From: Paralvinella palmiformis
Lineage: Eukaryota > Annelida > Polychaeta > Terebellida > Alvinellidae
Direction of reading: 5' to 3'
Length of the DNA: 64,000 bases
Assembly: GCA_025642065.1 (NCBI GenBank)
Contig: JAODUP010000113.1
Location: 238,501 to 302,500, forward strand
Shown: positions 12,340 to 24,602 of the stretch, piece by piece
Layout: each line of letters begins with the position of its first letter
How positions within the stretch are numbered: position 1 is the stretch's first letter
Notes under the pieces: model-generated
Database searches by the model: none
What the model was told of the DNA's origin: nothing
What the model saw: the letters and a program-made list of their open reading frames with translations, nothing else
Made by a program: the position numbers and the translations under genes

Positions 12340-13740
12340 TTCTCTCGGGTCTTATTGTCTTATCTTAATTGTATTCGATCGTTTTAATGTGCATCACCCG
12401 TCTTATTGTCCTCAATTACTGTCCGTCTATTTCCTTCGTCCTCTATAATCCTCCCCAGTCTAACGTTACCTTAGCCGTTTCCCCATTAATTGTTTTTACC
12501 AATATAATTCCGGTTTTCTTTTGTCCTCAGTAGTCCTTGCCTGTATGATTGTACTTAACAGTCTTATCCTCCATTGTCCTTTCCCTGTTTTATTCTAAAT
12601 TGTCCTCCCCTGGACATCTACAGTTTTGTTAAACCTTATTGTCCTCGCCAATCTAAGTGGACATTTACAGTTTTCTTATACATTATTGTCCTCACCAATC
12701 TAACTGGACATTTACAGTTTTGTTATACATTATTGTCCTCACCAATCTAACTGGACATGTACAGTTTTGTTATACCTTATTGTCCTCACCAACCCCTTAA
12801 CCTGGCCCATTTAAATTTTTTTACATTTATTGTCCTCACCAATATAACTGGACATTTACAGTTTTGTCATACATTATTGTCCTCACCAATATAACTGGAC
12901 ATTTACAGTTTTGTTATACATTATTGTCCTCACCAATCTAACTGGACATTTACAGTTTTGTTATACATTATTGTCCTCACCAATATAACTGGACATTTAC
13001 AGTTTTCTTATACATTATTGTCCTCACCAATCTAACTGGACATTTACAGTTTTGTTATACATTATTGTCCTCACCAATCTAACTGGACATTTACAGTTTT
13101 CTTATACATTATTGTCCTCACCAATCTAACTGGACATTTACAGTGTTCTTATACATTATTGTCCTCACCAATCTAACTGGACATTTAGAGTTTTGTCATA
13201 CATTATTGTCCTCACCAATATAACTGGACATTTACAGTTTTGTTATACATTATTGTCCTCACCAATCTAACTGGACATGTACAGTTTTGTTATACATTAT
13301 TGTCCTCACCAATCTAACTGGACATTAACAGTTTTGTTATACATTATTGTCCTCACAAATCTAACTGGACATTTACAGTTTTGTTATACATTATTGTCCT
13401 CACCAATCTAACTGGACATTTACAGTTTTCTTATACATTATTGTCCTCACCAATCTAACTGGACATTAACAGTTTTGTTATACATTATTGTCCTCACCAA
13501 TCTAACTGGACATTTACAGTTTTGTTATACATTATTGTCCTCACCAATCTAACTGGACATTTACAGTTTTGTTATACATTATTGTCCTCACAAATATAAC
13601 TGGACATTTACAGTTTTGTTATACATTATTGTCCTCACAAATATAACTGGACATTTACAGTTTTGTTATACATTATTGTCCTCACCAATCTAACTGGACA
13701 TTTACAGTTTTGTTATACCTTATTGTCCTGGGACATCTTT
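12340..13740. repeat. 47-bp minisatellite with decayed flanks
   Basis: From about 12640 to 13730 there are some 23 units of 47 bp, each containing TTATTGTCCTCACCAATCTA, then ACTGGACATTTACAGTTTTG and TTATACA. Common variants are ATCTAAC/ATATAAC and GTTATAC/CTTATAC. One aberrant unit lies near 12790-12830. The 300 bp upstream and about 150 bp downstream keep scattered TTGTCCT-like words at irregular spacing, as if older units had decayed. Confidence 0.95.
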
Positions 13741-14035
13741 CAGACACCTTAATGCCTTCACCTATATTATTTTTCTTCACACGCTTTATTGTCCTCTATT
13801 TCTCTATCCCATATATTTCTGCTCTTCTTGTCTATTCTTCCTATATTCTCCTCTTTTGTCCTACCCACTCTTATTGCCCCCCCCCCCATTATCTAGCTTA
13901 TTAACACGTGATCGTGTCATGGCACTATACTGTCAGCTAATAAACACACCACCTAATGGCGCTAGCGTCCTACATTATGAACTTCTACAGCTTTGTAAGC
14001 CGCCCAACAATGGACTCTTATGAACATGAACCCTG
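13741..14035. other. Unique pyrimidine-rich DNA
   Basis: Includes a C11 tract at about 13877-13887. No gene. Confidence 0.4.
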
Positions 14036-14100
14036 AATATATATATATATATATATATATATAGATGGATAGATGGATAGATAGAAATCTAGATATATAG
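14036..14100. repeat. (AT)n followed by GATA/GATG units
   Basis: About 28 bp AT, then GATG and GATA units. Confidence 0.9.
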
Positions 14101-14737
14101 ACATGGATAGGAAAAGACCAAACTGTAATGTTAGATTTTAAAAGCAGGGATAGGAAAAGGCCTAACTTTTCACTTAGGTTAGAGAAGAACTTCGACACCA
14201 GACTAATCGGACGTGTACCGATATATATGGTTCATATAGGTAGGATTTATTTAGTTATTCGAACCCAGAATAAAGCTGAGGTCAGCATCTGAGGTGTCGA
14301 AATGTTTTATATACAGGTTTCTTTTGGACCACAGAAAATTACTGTTGAACGTAAACTGTGGTGTCAAAATAGTTTATGATATGTATGTAGCAAGTCACCA
14401 TTGAACCACACGCACGTGTTGTTTGTTGCGAGCTGTGGTATCAAAAATTTACGTGCTTCCGCTTTTTGTACGTAGCCTGCATGTAGCCGCTTTCCTGTGG
14501 GCGTGACATATTTGTCGCGTACGAAAAGCGAATTAGCTGGTTCCCGCAGGCTGATGAGTAGACCAGACACATGCTTAGGTATACGCACACATCTATCAAT
14601 ATGTGGAGGTATGGAACATTTTATTTTTAAATTAATGTATGTATAGTTGTATTTGTATTTAGATTTATGGAGGTAGGTCTCGAAGGATTTTTAGATATGT
14701 TGATGCTCTGTGCCTGTTGCCTCTTTATATGTACCCT
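14101..14737. other. Unique DNA, nothing recognised
   Basis: Two GGATAGGAAAAG words at about 14106 and 14149 form a short local direct repeat. No gene. Confidence 0.4.
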
Positions 14738-14816
<79 letters not shown>

Positions 14817-14847
14817 GACAGAGAGAGAGGAATGGAGAGAGATAGAG

Positions 14848-14881
<34 letters not shown>
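14738..14881. repeat. (CA)n-(TA)n-(GA)n microsatellite
   Basis: About 58 bp CA, 18 bp TA and some 60 bp GA with ATGG interruptions. Confidence 0.97.
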
Positions 14882-14883
<2 letters not shown>

Positions 14884-16873
14884 ACAATCCATCACAATAG
14901 ACCCACCACCATTCCCAGGTCGGTGCTGCTAACAACAGATATATCATCGTACAAGTTAAAAGATAATGTTTGACGAAGAAACATATCGCAAAACTAAAAC
15001 TACACCCCAAAGTCGACTGACGCGACCAGAGCCAGGCGGACGTAAGTAACAACCGTCAGGGCAAAGCTGTACCGTGGAAGACTAATTTTTTGGATCGTGT
15101 CCAAAATCTCCGGGGAAATATGTTCCATGCTCACTTTATCAGATAGATCAACGTGGAGACAGAGTGAAATCTAATCAGAATGTAATAAGATCAACCTCGT
15201 TCTGATTCGATTCTGTCGGATCCAATCCACCGATGTACACCTGAAGAAACAATTGCTACAACACACCTATATACCTCACTTAAAACAATCCATACGCGGT
15301 GTAGGATTCTATCTCCTCAGCAATTATGATCACTTTACCAATTTGTCGAGTGAGTTTGGTAATGATAATGTAATAGAGAACTGATAGTAAAAGCTTAGAC
15401 ACTCACAGTATTGTGTGTGTGTGCGCGTGCGTGTGTGTGCGCGTGCGTGTGTGTGTGTGGTTAATGACACAACACTGAGCGAGTGCTCGGATTGTAATGA
15501 TGCGCTAAGATAAAAGCACGTTGCCTCATTAGCCGCTGAGGTTGCTGTATTTGTGAGCGACCATGAATTGATAATTACTCATAGAGTAATGGTTAGAATA
15601 ATGTCTAACATACTAAAGGATGGGGTATTAACAGATAGCTGTGTTTTTGTAACTTTTAATATTATATTATAACATGGCTGATGTACTTCTGTAAGTTAAT
15701 TACAATGTATCGATGTATTTTATGTTGACTCTGTATTTTTAATAATATAATTAATTATAAATTATAAATTTTTATCTATTCACTTAGATGTTCACAGTGG
15801 GTGAGTGGGTGGGTGAGTGGGTGAGTGAGTGGGTGAGTGGGTGAGTGAGCGAGAGCTATCGTCAGCAAGGGCAAACCTGAGACATATACTCGAGATGCGA
15901 CCCTGAAGCAAACTTCCCACAAATACAAGTAAAAGTAGAATTGCAGCGCAGTACTCTGTGCTATAGGATCGCTCTTTTAAATATCTAGATTTATACTTTA
16001 TCTTATCATAAAATCCATGTTTCTTGCTAGCAAAGTCGCTTTGTGTTAAATCTGCATTTTAGTTTTTATCATCAGAATAATCATATTAACTCTTCCCTAA
16101 ATGTGTGATGTATAGCAGACAGAATCATCCATCTTATAAACTGTATTAAAAGATCGGTACAGAGAGCTAGAAGTCAACACTATATAGCAGAACCTAGCGG
16201 CAAAACATTCAATTCCAGGACCTTATGGTTGACACAGTTATACTCAAACTGGCGTCTGTCTACACAGTATTCTAAATCCTACACAGGTGATCTCCAGGTA
16301 GAGCATACAAGTTCTCTTTATCGTCGACTCCTACATATATGCTCGTGACTTATTTATACCGATGATAGCTCGATGTCTTTGGATTGTCGGAAAGGATAAT
16401 AAACTGTCACCGAAATCTCGCTATATATTAGCATGCTGTCTGGATCACTGTAACACTATCCTTATAGGGGAATGCGTTGCACAATCGAAAGATGTTGAAA
16501 ATCCCGATGTTGGTGCTGTTTCGTGTCATACATATATGATATGTGATATGAAACATCATTAGAATATGATAATAAAGTTCTGCAAGCCATATAAATAGTG
16601 CCTTTGTGACGTAATGAGGTTCCTAATGAACCATTTCTGTGTCACGTGTTCAACTTTATAGCATCGGGATCAGATAGAGCTAATGCTATCATAACTAGAT
16701 ATATGTTATGATGTCAGTAATAGATTTAAATAATATATTCTAATTAGATGTCAGTAATAATAATAATAATAATAACTATGACACCATATTAATAAAACCT
16801 TTATGGACGATCATATATAAAATACATTATTGACGTAATGCAGGTAATTATTATATTATTACATTGCGACTAT
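14882..16873. other. Unique AT-rich DNA with small repeats
   Basis: Holds a GT/GC tract at 15413-15462, a GTGAGTGG array at about 15798-15850 and an AAT tract near 16756-16777. A short GCAGCGCAGTACTCT match to the SINE head at 27 kb sits near 15935-15950. No gene. Confidence 0.45.
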
Positions 16874-16874
16874 C

Positions 16875-17090
16875 GTGATCATGATGTAATGTCACGTTAA
16901 CGTGATCATGATGTAATGTCACGTTAACGTGACCATGATGTAATGTCACGTTAACGTGATCATGATGTAATGTCACGTTAACGTGACCATGATGTAATGT
17001 CACGTTAACGTGATCATGATGTAATGTCACGTTAACGTGATCATGATGTAATGTCACGTTAACGTGATCATGATGTAATGTCACGTTAAC
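16875..17090. repeat. Eight exact-length 27-bp units with an internal palindrome
   Basis: The array is 216 bp, exactly 8 x 27. Each unit has GTGATCATGATGTAATGT followed by CACGTTAAC. Across each unit junction CACGTTAACGTG forms a 12-bp perfect palindrome. Units 3 and 5 differ by T to C (GTGACCATG). Because 27 is nine codons, a VNVTLHHDH-like frame runs through on the minus strand; it is a repeat artefact. Confidence 0.97.
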
Positions 17091-17966
17091 TAGCCTTGAG
17101 TCAGTGATTGCGATTATAGCAGAAGCTGTCTTAAAATACCACCCTCGGTCTCACAGCCTGAGGTTAGTCCTCTAAGGTAGGTTATACTCTCTATGAGCAT
17201 CAAGTAATACGGGATTAGCGGTGCATGCTAGTCTTGGGGGGGGTCATGCCTGTTATGGAGGATATATTTAAGCCAGGCAGTCGTGAGGACAGGTTATATA
17301 GCACGGTGTCACCTTGGTTCAGTACCTGTGTTATGAACGTCCTGCGATAGAGATCATATGTTCCCGACGTATCACAGATAATGATTCTTTGACGTGCCGC
17401 AGAGCAATGTCATACCTAATGACGTAAGACAGTAATCACGTGATATAGCGCTCCGACGGGTGATATAATAATGGCGACATTCCCGGAAATTAGTCCATCA
17501 AGATCCGGATATGAAGTTCCGGAAGACCATAAAATATGCCATCTATTGGGTACAGCTATGTCGTTAAGGACGAGGCGGAGGATTGAAAAATGTGGGCGTA
17601 TTTTTAACAAATTCGAACAAAAATGTCCTATCAAGATACAATGTCTGAGATATTTGATACGTAAACATGTATCAAGTTTAGACGGATGCCCTTAAAATCC
17701 GGAAATTGGAATGTATCAGAATGTGATTCGCGGGATATGGACGTCGAATTGGCTGTTTTGTAATTAGTTACCCGAAGCCTAATTAATCATTTAATTTGTT
17801 ATACAGTGTTCTGTTTAGAAGTTATTTATATGTTGTATCTATGATATGGTATTAATATACCATCTGATGTTTGTTTATAAAAACATGTTATATGGATATA
17901 TTTGGTTAAATGTATAGCCATGAATTGCAAGCTAAATACCCGCATACGTTCACGCACGAACGCAAG

Positions 17967-17967
<1 letters not shown>
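17091..17967. other. Unique DNA, nothing recognised
   Basis: No gene or repeat is recognised. The 17471-17695 frame has no known domain. Confidence 0.4.

Positions 17968-18012
<45 letters not shown>
17968..18012. repeat. (AT)n microsatellite
   Basis: About 44 bp of AT. Confidence 0.97.
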
Positions 18013-18015
<3 letters not shown>

Positions 18016-18279
18016 TAAATATCCCTCCGAAATAATTATGGAGTTATTTTCTATATTATGTATTTTTTTCGAACCAAACATTTGATACAAATTTGATGAT
18101 CTGAATCAACGAGAAAAAGAAATGTAATATCAGCCAGCTGTCAAAGTAATCATAAAATATCTGGAATATTTAATCTTTAACATAATAAAGAACTATCTTT
18201 GAATAATGTACATTATCTGCTAATTTTTGTCTGATATTTCCGTGGGTTTTTTAGTTCTTCAATAAAGCAAATGTTACCT

Positions 18280-18316
18280 GTGAAGGTAATGAAGCGAAGT
18301 CAAAGATGAAACACCG
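18280..18316 (-). mobile_element. SINE-A internal fragment
   Basis: Contains GGTAATGAAGCGAAGTCAAA followed by GATGAAACACC, the middle block of SINE-A on the minus strand, without head or tail. Confidence 0.75.
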
Positions 18317-18355
18317 GTTGTAGTGACGGATAAACACTGTTATGTGTCATATATA

Positions 18356-18358
<3 letters not shown>

Positions 18359-18400
<42 letters not shown>
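18359..18400. repeat. (AT)n microsatellite
   Basis: About 40 bp of AT. Confidence 0.97.
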
Positions 18401-18402
<2 letters not shown>

Positions 18403-19110
18403 CTAGCTTAACTACAATAACTTAGAACGTTTAAGGTACTTGGCTTCTTTGTATATTCAGATAAGAATCTCAACGGGATATACAGCGCCAGAGGATTCCG
18501 GATCAAATCAGATAAAAATCTTGGCAGCATACAGAAGACGAGAGTGGAGTTTGGGCATATTTACCCGGCACTCTCCGAAGGATAAACGATATCAGCTGAA
18601 TTTTGAACGCATCCAGACGGACCGTTCCCGTCAGACGGCGCGAAGACTCGCTGCGAAAGAGGCGACATCTGGCGGGAGAATTCCAGCGCCATTATTCGTC
18701 GCCGTCTTTCGGTTGTAAAACATCCCCGAAAAGCTTTTGTTTGGAGGACATAAACCATCATGGTGCCAATCGATGGCAGATACTCTATACAGTCGAGCAT
18801 TACACGACGGCGATGACAATAAAACAGTCGACTAGGAATTTTAAAATGAAACACCGCAGACGATTAGCCGCAAGCGGGGAGAGTTCGCCATCTTCTCTTT
18901 TCCACTCCGGTGAAGTTTACGACACGACGGTTAGCTTCCGGTTGCCGAAGAATTATGGACGATGTTCGCTCCCAGGATCATTATAAACTTTGTACCGAAG
19001 AAGGACGCACAGGATCCAGGAGTAGTCCTCTGATAGTACGGTCCTTCCCGATATCGGCTATAAATTATAAGTCGGCAAGAGAACTCGAGGGAATGCCGTA
19101 ATGTCTCCTA
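18401..19110. other. CpG-rich unique segment
   Basis: Rich in CpG and in CCGGA/TTCCGG words, with overlapping frames on both strands (longest plus 18603-18986, 127 aa). None resembles a known protein. It could hold a regulatory element or an unrecognised exon; composition is the only support. Confidence 0.3.
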
Positions 19111-19297
19111 CAAAAACAAACTTATTCTTTACTTGTCCTGAATATATTAGATATCAATCTTCCCTCTCGGCCATGTGTGACTATTACCGAGGGTAATCAA
19201 TCTCTGTTTGATACTGCGTCGGCAAACGTGGACCAAAAGGTCGGGTTCTGGGTTCGACTTCAGCCGCGAGTGGGAACAACGCATACAAATGTAAGTA

Positions 19298-19469
19298 TCG
19301 CCGTTTTATGGCTACGTTTGTGCGCATGGTAGGCTAAATGGGCCGAGCGACATCCAAAGGTAGTGAGGCGAAGTGAAAGATGAAACACTCTTGTGACATA
19401 GCCCATTCGGTGTTTCAACCCAGGTGCTATAGATATGTGGTCAACCACTCGACCACTTATGCCATGGAA
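19298..19469 (-). mobile_element. SINE-A-tailed SINE with a divergent head
   Basis: The 3' half has GCATGGTAGGCTAAATGGGC, then CCGAGCGACA and AGTGAAAGATGAAACAC, as in SINE-A. The head differs: B box complement GTTTCAACCCAGG and A-box side GGTCAACCACTCGACCAC do not match other copies. In element orientation it is preceded by a G14 tract (C14 on plus at 19470-19483). Confidence 0.8.
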
Positions 19470-19483
19470 CCCCCCCCCCCCCC

Positions 19484-20039
19484 GGAAACAGGGTATGAAT
19501 AAATTTTGATGTTTGGGTTGCTGCTAGTGGGATAATTATCATTATAATATCATGAACGGGGGAGGGGGAGGTTCAATTGTAACTGATATTGGATAAGTAA
19601 CTATAGTATGAACGTTCTTTCTATAAATAACCCGCCCCCTTATGTTGGCGATTTAGGGTTCTCACACAGGGTCACCCCTTTGTCAGTATGAGGTCAAAAA
19701 AGGGGGTGGTGTTAAATAACCTGTTGGTGATGCTAGTTAAGGACAATGTACGTTAATTAGCTGAGTATTTACCGGGTGTGTTAAATTGTGTTTAGGCGAA
19801 ATCAGGTTTTTTTTCTATTAAAATAAACTAATTGATATCCTACAGCACAATTGATAATGTGGTGTGATGCTATCTTTTAGGTCGAGGGGTTGAACATTCT
19901 TAGGATTATCCCTGTTGGGGTCAGTTTCATTTTATTTACCTGGGAAACAGTCACTGACATAAACAAAGACTAAAAACGTTTAGTCAGTGATTCACTAATT
20001 CATTCATTCACTCACTCACCCTCCAAAGCTAGCATTTGT
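19484..20039. other. Unique DNA, nothing recognised
   Basis: Short ATTC/CTCA units near 19990-20020. No gene. Confidence 0.4.
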
Positions 20040-21110
20040 TTTTAATTCAAATTTTTTTTTTATATATAATGTGTTTGTTTGTTTTTTTTGAATAACACGG
20101 CACGAAATCTCAACCTGATTCAAATTGGGCGTTTCTTAATTCCGTGGGGACTTTTTTTTGCTGAACATGGTTTTGTCTAAGCCGCCCAAAAAAAAAAAAC
20201 GAATTTCCCTCGGGGTTTAGTTTTTCAAAATTCCCTTAAATTTTGAAACTCGCCCTATTTTCACAACACTTTTAAAGGAATCTATTAAAAATTTAACCCA
20301 ATTGCCTTTTGACAAAAAGGAGGCCAAGAAGGTAATATAAAACATATTAAATTTTTAAAAATGAATCCCGCTAACAGAGTAATAGGGGTCTAGCTTCCGT
20401 TTTTGAAATAGGTAACATTTTCAAACCCGACCTAATTTTTTTCTAACTATTTGGGTTTTAAATGTTATTTATGAAAGAATTGATAAACGAATGTCAAGCA
20501 AATAAAATAACGGACCTGGAAAGATAAATCTATTACTAAAAAAGGTGAATTATATAACAAGTAAACTTGTTATAAAAACACCCAACCGCGCGAACTGTGT
20601 CCAATCCACCGCTCGGACGATGCAGTGTTTCATTCCGATCGGATACTATAAGCTTTTAAAAGCGTCTGTGCCTGCTACAGTCATTTAAATGCTGGATAAC
20701 CAGGCCAACACCCAAACGGGGTCCTCCAAAGACGCAAATAGTACAGGTTATCGTCAGATTTTTTAACAGGGACCGGGAAATTGGGTTCCCCCATAGAAAA
20801 AAACTTTCTCAACCCCTTTTTATGCCTTGGTTTTTGGGGGGTCAAATCCTCATAAAAAAAAAATCCAATAAAACCATGACTATGTTTTATCAATTTAATT
20901 CCCCTTTTTCGACCGTTATGGGGTGGGTTCATAATAAAAATTTTCAAATCGATAATTCTTTAAACTATAATTATAATATAGGTTTATTAATGACAAAAAT
21001 AAAGTTGTGGTGTCGTCAGACGGAAATAACGGCGGAAAAATAAATCTTTCCCCCTACAACCAAGTTTTTATATCAACTAAAATTTTATTAAAATATTTTA
21101 AGATTTTGTT
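20040..21110. other. Homopolymer-rich patch, possible low-quality sequence
   Basis: Runs of A, T, C and G of 4-12 bases are far more frequent than elsewhere in the window (for example A12 near 20189-20200, A10 near 20856, T8-T10 near 20050-20090). About 20580-20760 is less affected. This may be poorly polished assembly. Frames here should not be trusted. Confidence 0.45.
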
Positions 21111-21205
21111 TATATATATATATATTTTATGTGTGTGTTTGTGTGTGTGTGTGTGTGTTTTTTGTGTGGTGTGTGTGTGTGTGTGCGTGTGTGTGTCATT
21201 AAAAA
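21111..21205. repeat. TA and TG microsatellite
   Basis: Short TA run, then TG with T-rich interruptions. Confidence 0.9.
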
Positions 21206-21593
21206 ATATAAGTAAATCTTAATTCTCTGGAAATATCTAAACAATATTTTTCTACCTCTTTAATTTAAAAATACGTTAGTGTAACTGGGCTTAAGTGATG
21301 CCCAGAGCTTCATCGGTACGGTCTGACCTCTTGACCTAAAACATGTCTGAAATTGAGCCTGTGGAAATAACGATAAGTAACAACTTACGATCGCGTGATG
21401 GTTCAGTTGTAACGTGGTGGATGTGGAAACGCGAGGTTCACAATTCGGATCCACCAAGGGGATACCTGGATGGATGGTGATGGATGAATGCGAATTAAAC
21501 ACCTTTTTTGTTGGCAGCCATAAATGCCATGCCCCACGTTGAGTTGAAGTTGTTACTGGTCTGTACAGGTCTACGTCCAGTTGGTTGGATGTT
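21206..21593. other. Unique DNA, nothing recognised
   Basis: Contains GATGGATG units near 21467-21486. No gene. Confidence 0.35.
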
Positions 21594-21778
21594 GATCGAT
21601 TATTAATGTTTTACGGCCACTTTTGTCCACATGGCGGGATAAATGGGCCGAGCGACCTCCAAAGGCAATGAAGGCAAATTCAAAGATGAAACACCCTTCA
21701 GATATTCCCACGCCGAGATTCGACCTCATGTGGTAGTGATCTGTGATCCAACACACTACTAACTAGACCACCGAGGCT
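21594..21778 (-). mobile_element. SINE-A copy 3
   Basis: Near complete. On the minus strand it has the GTGGTCTAG-type A-box region, a B box (plus strand GAGATTCGACCTC), the GGGTGTTTCATCTTTG block and the GGCCGTAAAACATTAAT tail. Confidence 0.9.
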
Positions 21779-22971
21779 TCAGTTGGGTGGATAAGACCGA
21801 AACGTTGGTGTACATAACAAGTATAGAGGGATTAAGTAAGTTCTTAGAACACCTGTAGGAAATAGTGGGAATGAGTACGTGACTGGATCCAGATGGATTA
21901 CCAAAGAGAATACTCATATCATCAACCGCCAGTATTAATATCCGTCCCGGATAGTGAACGATGATCCAGATAGCACAGATTTATAAACTTCGAATCAAAA
22001 TTCCGAATTAAAAAAACCGGAAAAGCCGATTAACGTTAATTAAACCACCAAGTACTTAGAACAGTCACCGTCAGTGCATTCTGGTAATAAACGAAAAAAC
22101 CAACAACATAGAATTGGGAGAATCCAGCAATTAATATTCACGAAGAACGAAGCCGAAGTCGGGATTTTGTTGTACGGTAATGACACGGATCGTGTCCACC
22201 ACCACCTCCCAGGTAACGTGTAAACAATTAAGTACAGGTAGACGGAGACACTCAGCTGTCAATTATTCTAATATCTAGTGACAAATAGCGATGTTGATGT
22301 CAAAAAAGAAGATTGGTTTGTGGCGTCGCCCTGGCGGGTGGTTTGGTAAAATGTTGCGGTCAGAATAGAATAATAACAGGCTGTTTATATCCTGTACACG
22401 TGTCACGTGTCCAGAAAGTGTGAAAATAAAATGACGCCATTATACTGCCGGAAATATTGAAGAAATGGTGGGTTTATTTTCATTCCACTATCCGTATGCG
22501 CGCTACGCGAGTACGTGCGTCTAATAGACAGGATGTCATCTGTTCCCAAAGCGGTCTTTCGCCGTTCAGCAAAGTGGAATTGAGGACAAAAGTGGAATCT
22601 AAAAATTACCAAAAGTGTGCACCTGTTGTCGGATAATTTTAATATGCGATAAAAAGGGTAAAATATCAACACTGTCTCATTAGGTATTTGATAATTGCTA
22701 TTGATTATAACCAATTAGAAGATGAAGTCGTCTTACTACATTGATATTTAAGGAGATCTTCCTCTTGTCTCTGGTGATACAGCGATTAAGTTATTCCTGG
22801 TTTGATAAACATGGCCACAATGGCCACGGAGAGATAGCGATACAAACGCTATTTGCCAACAAACAGAAGTGATACCACACTCATCGGTATTTATGCCGAG
22901 TTAGATATATCTGTGCAAGGATCATATTAATTGTCCACGACACAAAATACCACAGGAGAACAAATCAGTAC
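21779..22971. other. Unique DNA, nothing recognised
   Basis: No gene or repeat was recognised over 1.2 kb. Confidence 0.4.
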
Positions 22972-23265
22972 ACACACACACACACACACACACTCTCTCT
23001 CACTATCTCTATATGTGTGTGTGGGGGTGTGTTGCTGGGTGAGTGCATGCATGCGTGCATCTGTATGTACCTGCGTTTACCGTATGTGTTTCTGTATGTG
23101 AGTGTGTGTGCGTGTGTGTGCGTGTTGTACCTGGGTGAATGCATGCACGCTTGCATCTGTATGTATCTGCGTTTATGTATATGTGTTTGTGTGAGTGTGG
23201 GTGTGTGTTTGTGAGGGTATGTATTCACACGCGCGCGCGCGTGTGTGTGTGTGTGTGTGTGTGTA
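22972..23265. repeat. CA/CT/GT repeats enclosing a ~96-bp tandem duplication
   Basis: CA and CT runs at 22972-23002 and GT runs at 23010-23030 and 23225-23265 bracket two diverged copies of a roughly 96-bp unit, starting near 23035 and 23130. Both begin with CTGGGTGA and share GCATCTGTATGTA. Confidence 0.85.
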
Positions 23266-23655
23266 AGACCCAAGAAAGAAGCCCGTATCCCCCCCCCGCC
23301 CTTCCCCCAGAAGCCTTGGGTGACTAACAGGAGATAATAGTCGAGATTTTGGCCAATTTCGCAATCGCACGAACATGTCAAGGACAATAGAGAGAAATAA
23401 AGGATGTGTTAGACAGGCTACTGACTGGCCGTTATTTCCTCCCTGTCACCATTCTTGGACAACCAGGTCAATGGACAACGGGTCAATTTACCTGTGATTA
23501 ACACCAGAAGCACTGAATGGCGAACCCTGTCAGTGTGGGTACAGGTAACGCTGAATGACGGACGTTATGTCCTGATATATAAATACGAGGGAAAATTGGA
23601 TTCCTGTGTATTTTCAGTTTGCATGCATGTTTCGGGGTATACATAGCTATCTCTC
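23266..23655. other. Unique DNA, nothing recognised
   Basis: No gene recognised. Confidence 0.4.
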
Positions 23656-23765
23656 CTGTCTCTCTCTCTCTCTTTCTTTCTGTGTGTGTGTGTGTGTGCG
23701 TGCGTGTGTGTGTCTGTGCGTGCGTGCTTGCGCGCGCGTGTGTATATGTGTGTGTGTGTGAGATT
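23656..23765. repeat. CT then GT/GCGT microsatellite
   Basis: CT and TTTC units followed by GT and CGTG units. Confidence 0.95.
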
Positions 23766-24436
23766 GAAGAACTAGAGAAAGACAGAGGGGAGGGGGTTAA
23801 CACTACGTTCAGAAGGTTGTGATTCCTTCTCATTGTCCATTCTCAATAATCCAATATTCCCGTAAATGATGGAACGATCACATAATTGAGAATAGCAATA
23901 TTAAGACACCATAAGATACCCAAACATGTGTACATTAACAGAAACAGAACATGCACAAACTAAAATATATAATCTCGAGACCTGCTCGGAACATCGAGAT
24001 GTCACATGTACTCGAGTACTCCAATATCGAAATAAAAACAAATATGTCTTCACTTCCGCCATACATTTATATATAAACAGCAACACTCGAATATCGACAT
24101 ACCGGGTTGCGGCCAACAGATCAACTGGTACCCAAAATCTTACGTATCAGTTCACACGACGTATCAGGGCACACTCCAACAAGTTGTACGACTTAGCCAG
24201 CCTTTATATTCTATAGTAGGCCAGTATAAGATTGTCAGTGGGGGGGGGGGGGCATCGTCTCTACTCGGCTGGCCCACATTGACAACTATCTCATGTTTAC
24301 GGCCCCAGTGACGAGATGACAGATTACAACATAGATCCAACTGACACATTCATCGTCTAACAAAAATATTGTAACAAATTGCCATATCGCTTTCGTAATA
24401 TTCCTAGTGTTTATAAATTGTAACAGAAGCCGAATC
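23766..24436. other. Unique DNA, nothing recognised
   Basis: A G13 tract lies at 24240-24252. No gene. Confidence 0.4.
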
Positions 24437-24550
24437 GGCATCCGTGAAGGCTTTCGATAGCAGAGTGACTAGGGCACTAATCTGCAAACCTCCAGATCAG
24501 GGTTCGAATACGCCTCACATAGGTACAACAGAAGCTTCGGTCTTGGGTTT
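24437..24550 (+). mobile_element. tRNA-derived SINE head (family E)
   Basis: An A-box-like stretch around AGCAGAGTGACTAGGGCAC is followed at tRNA spacing by AGGGTTCGAATACG. The 3' flank runs into CACA and a (GA)n array that may be its tail. It is not close to SINE-A. Confidence 0.6.
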
Positions 24551-24551
24551 T

Positions 24552-24571
24552 AAACACACTCACACACTCAC

Positions 24572-24600
<29 letters not shown>
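24552..24600. repeat. CACA then (GA)n microsatellite
   Basis: About 30 bp of GA after short CACA units. Confidence 0.95.

Positions 24601-24602
<2 letters not shown>

Noticed and set aside
12640..13730. CRISPR-like array
   Set aside because: The 47-bp units are continuous with no unique spacers, and the DNA is eukaryotic; this is a minisatellite. The same applies to the 25-, 27- and 39-bp arrays.
18603..18986. 127-aa plus-strand frame as a possible exon
   Set aside because: No recognisable family or convincing splice pattern; frames on both strands overlap it.
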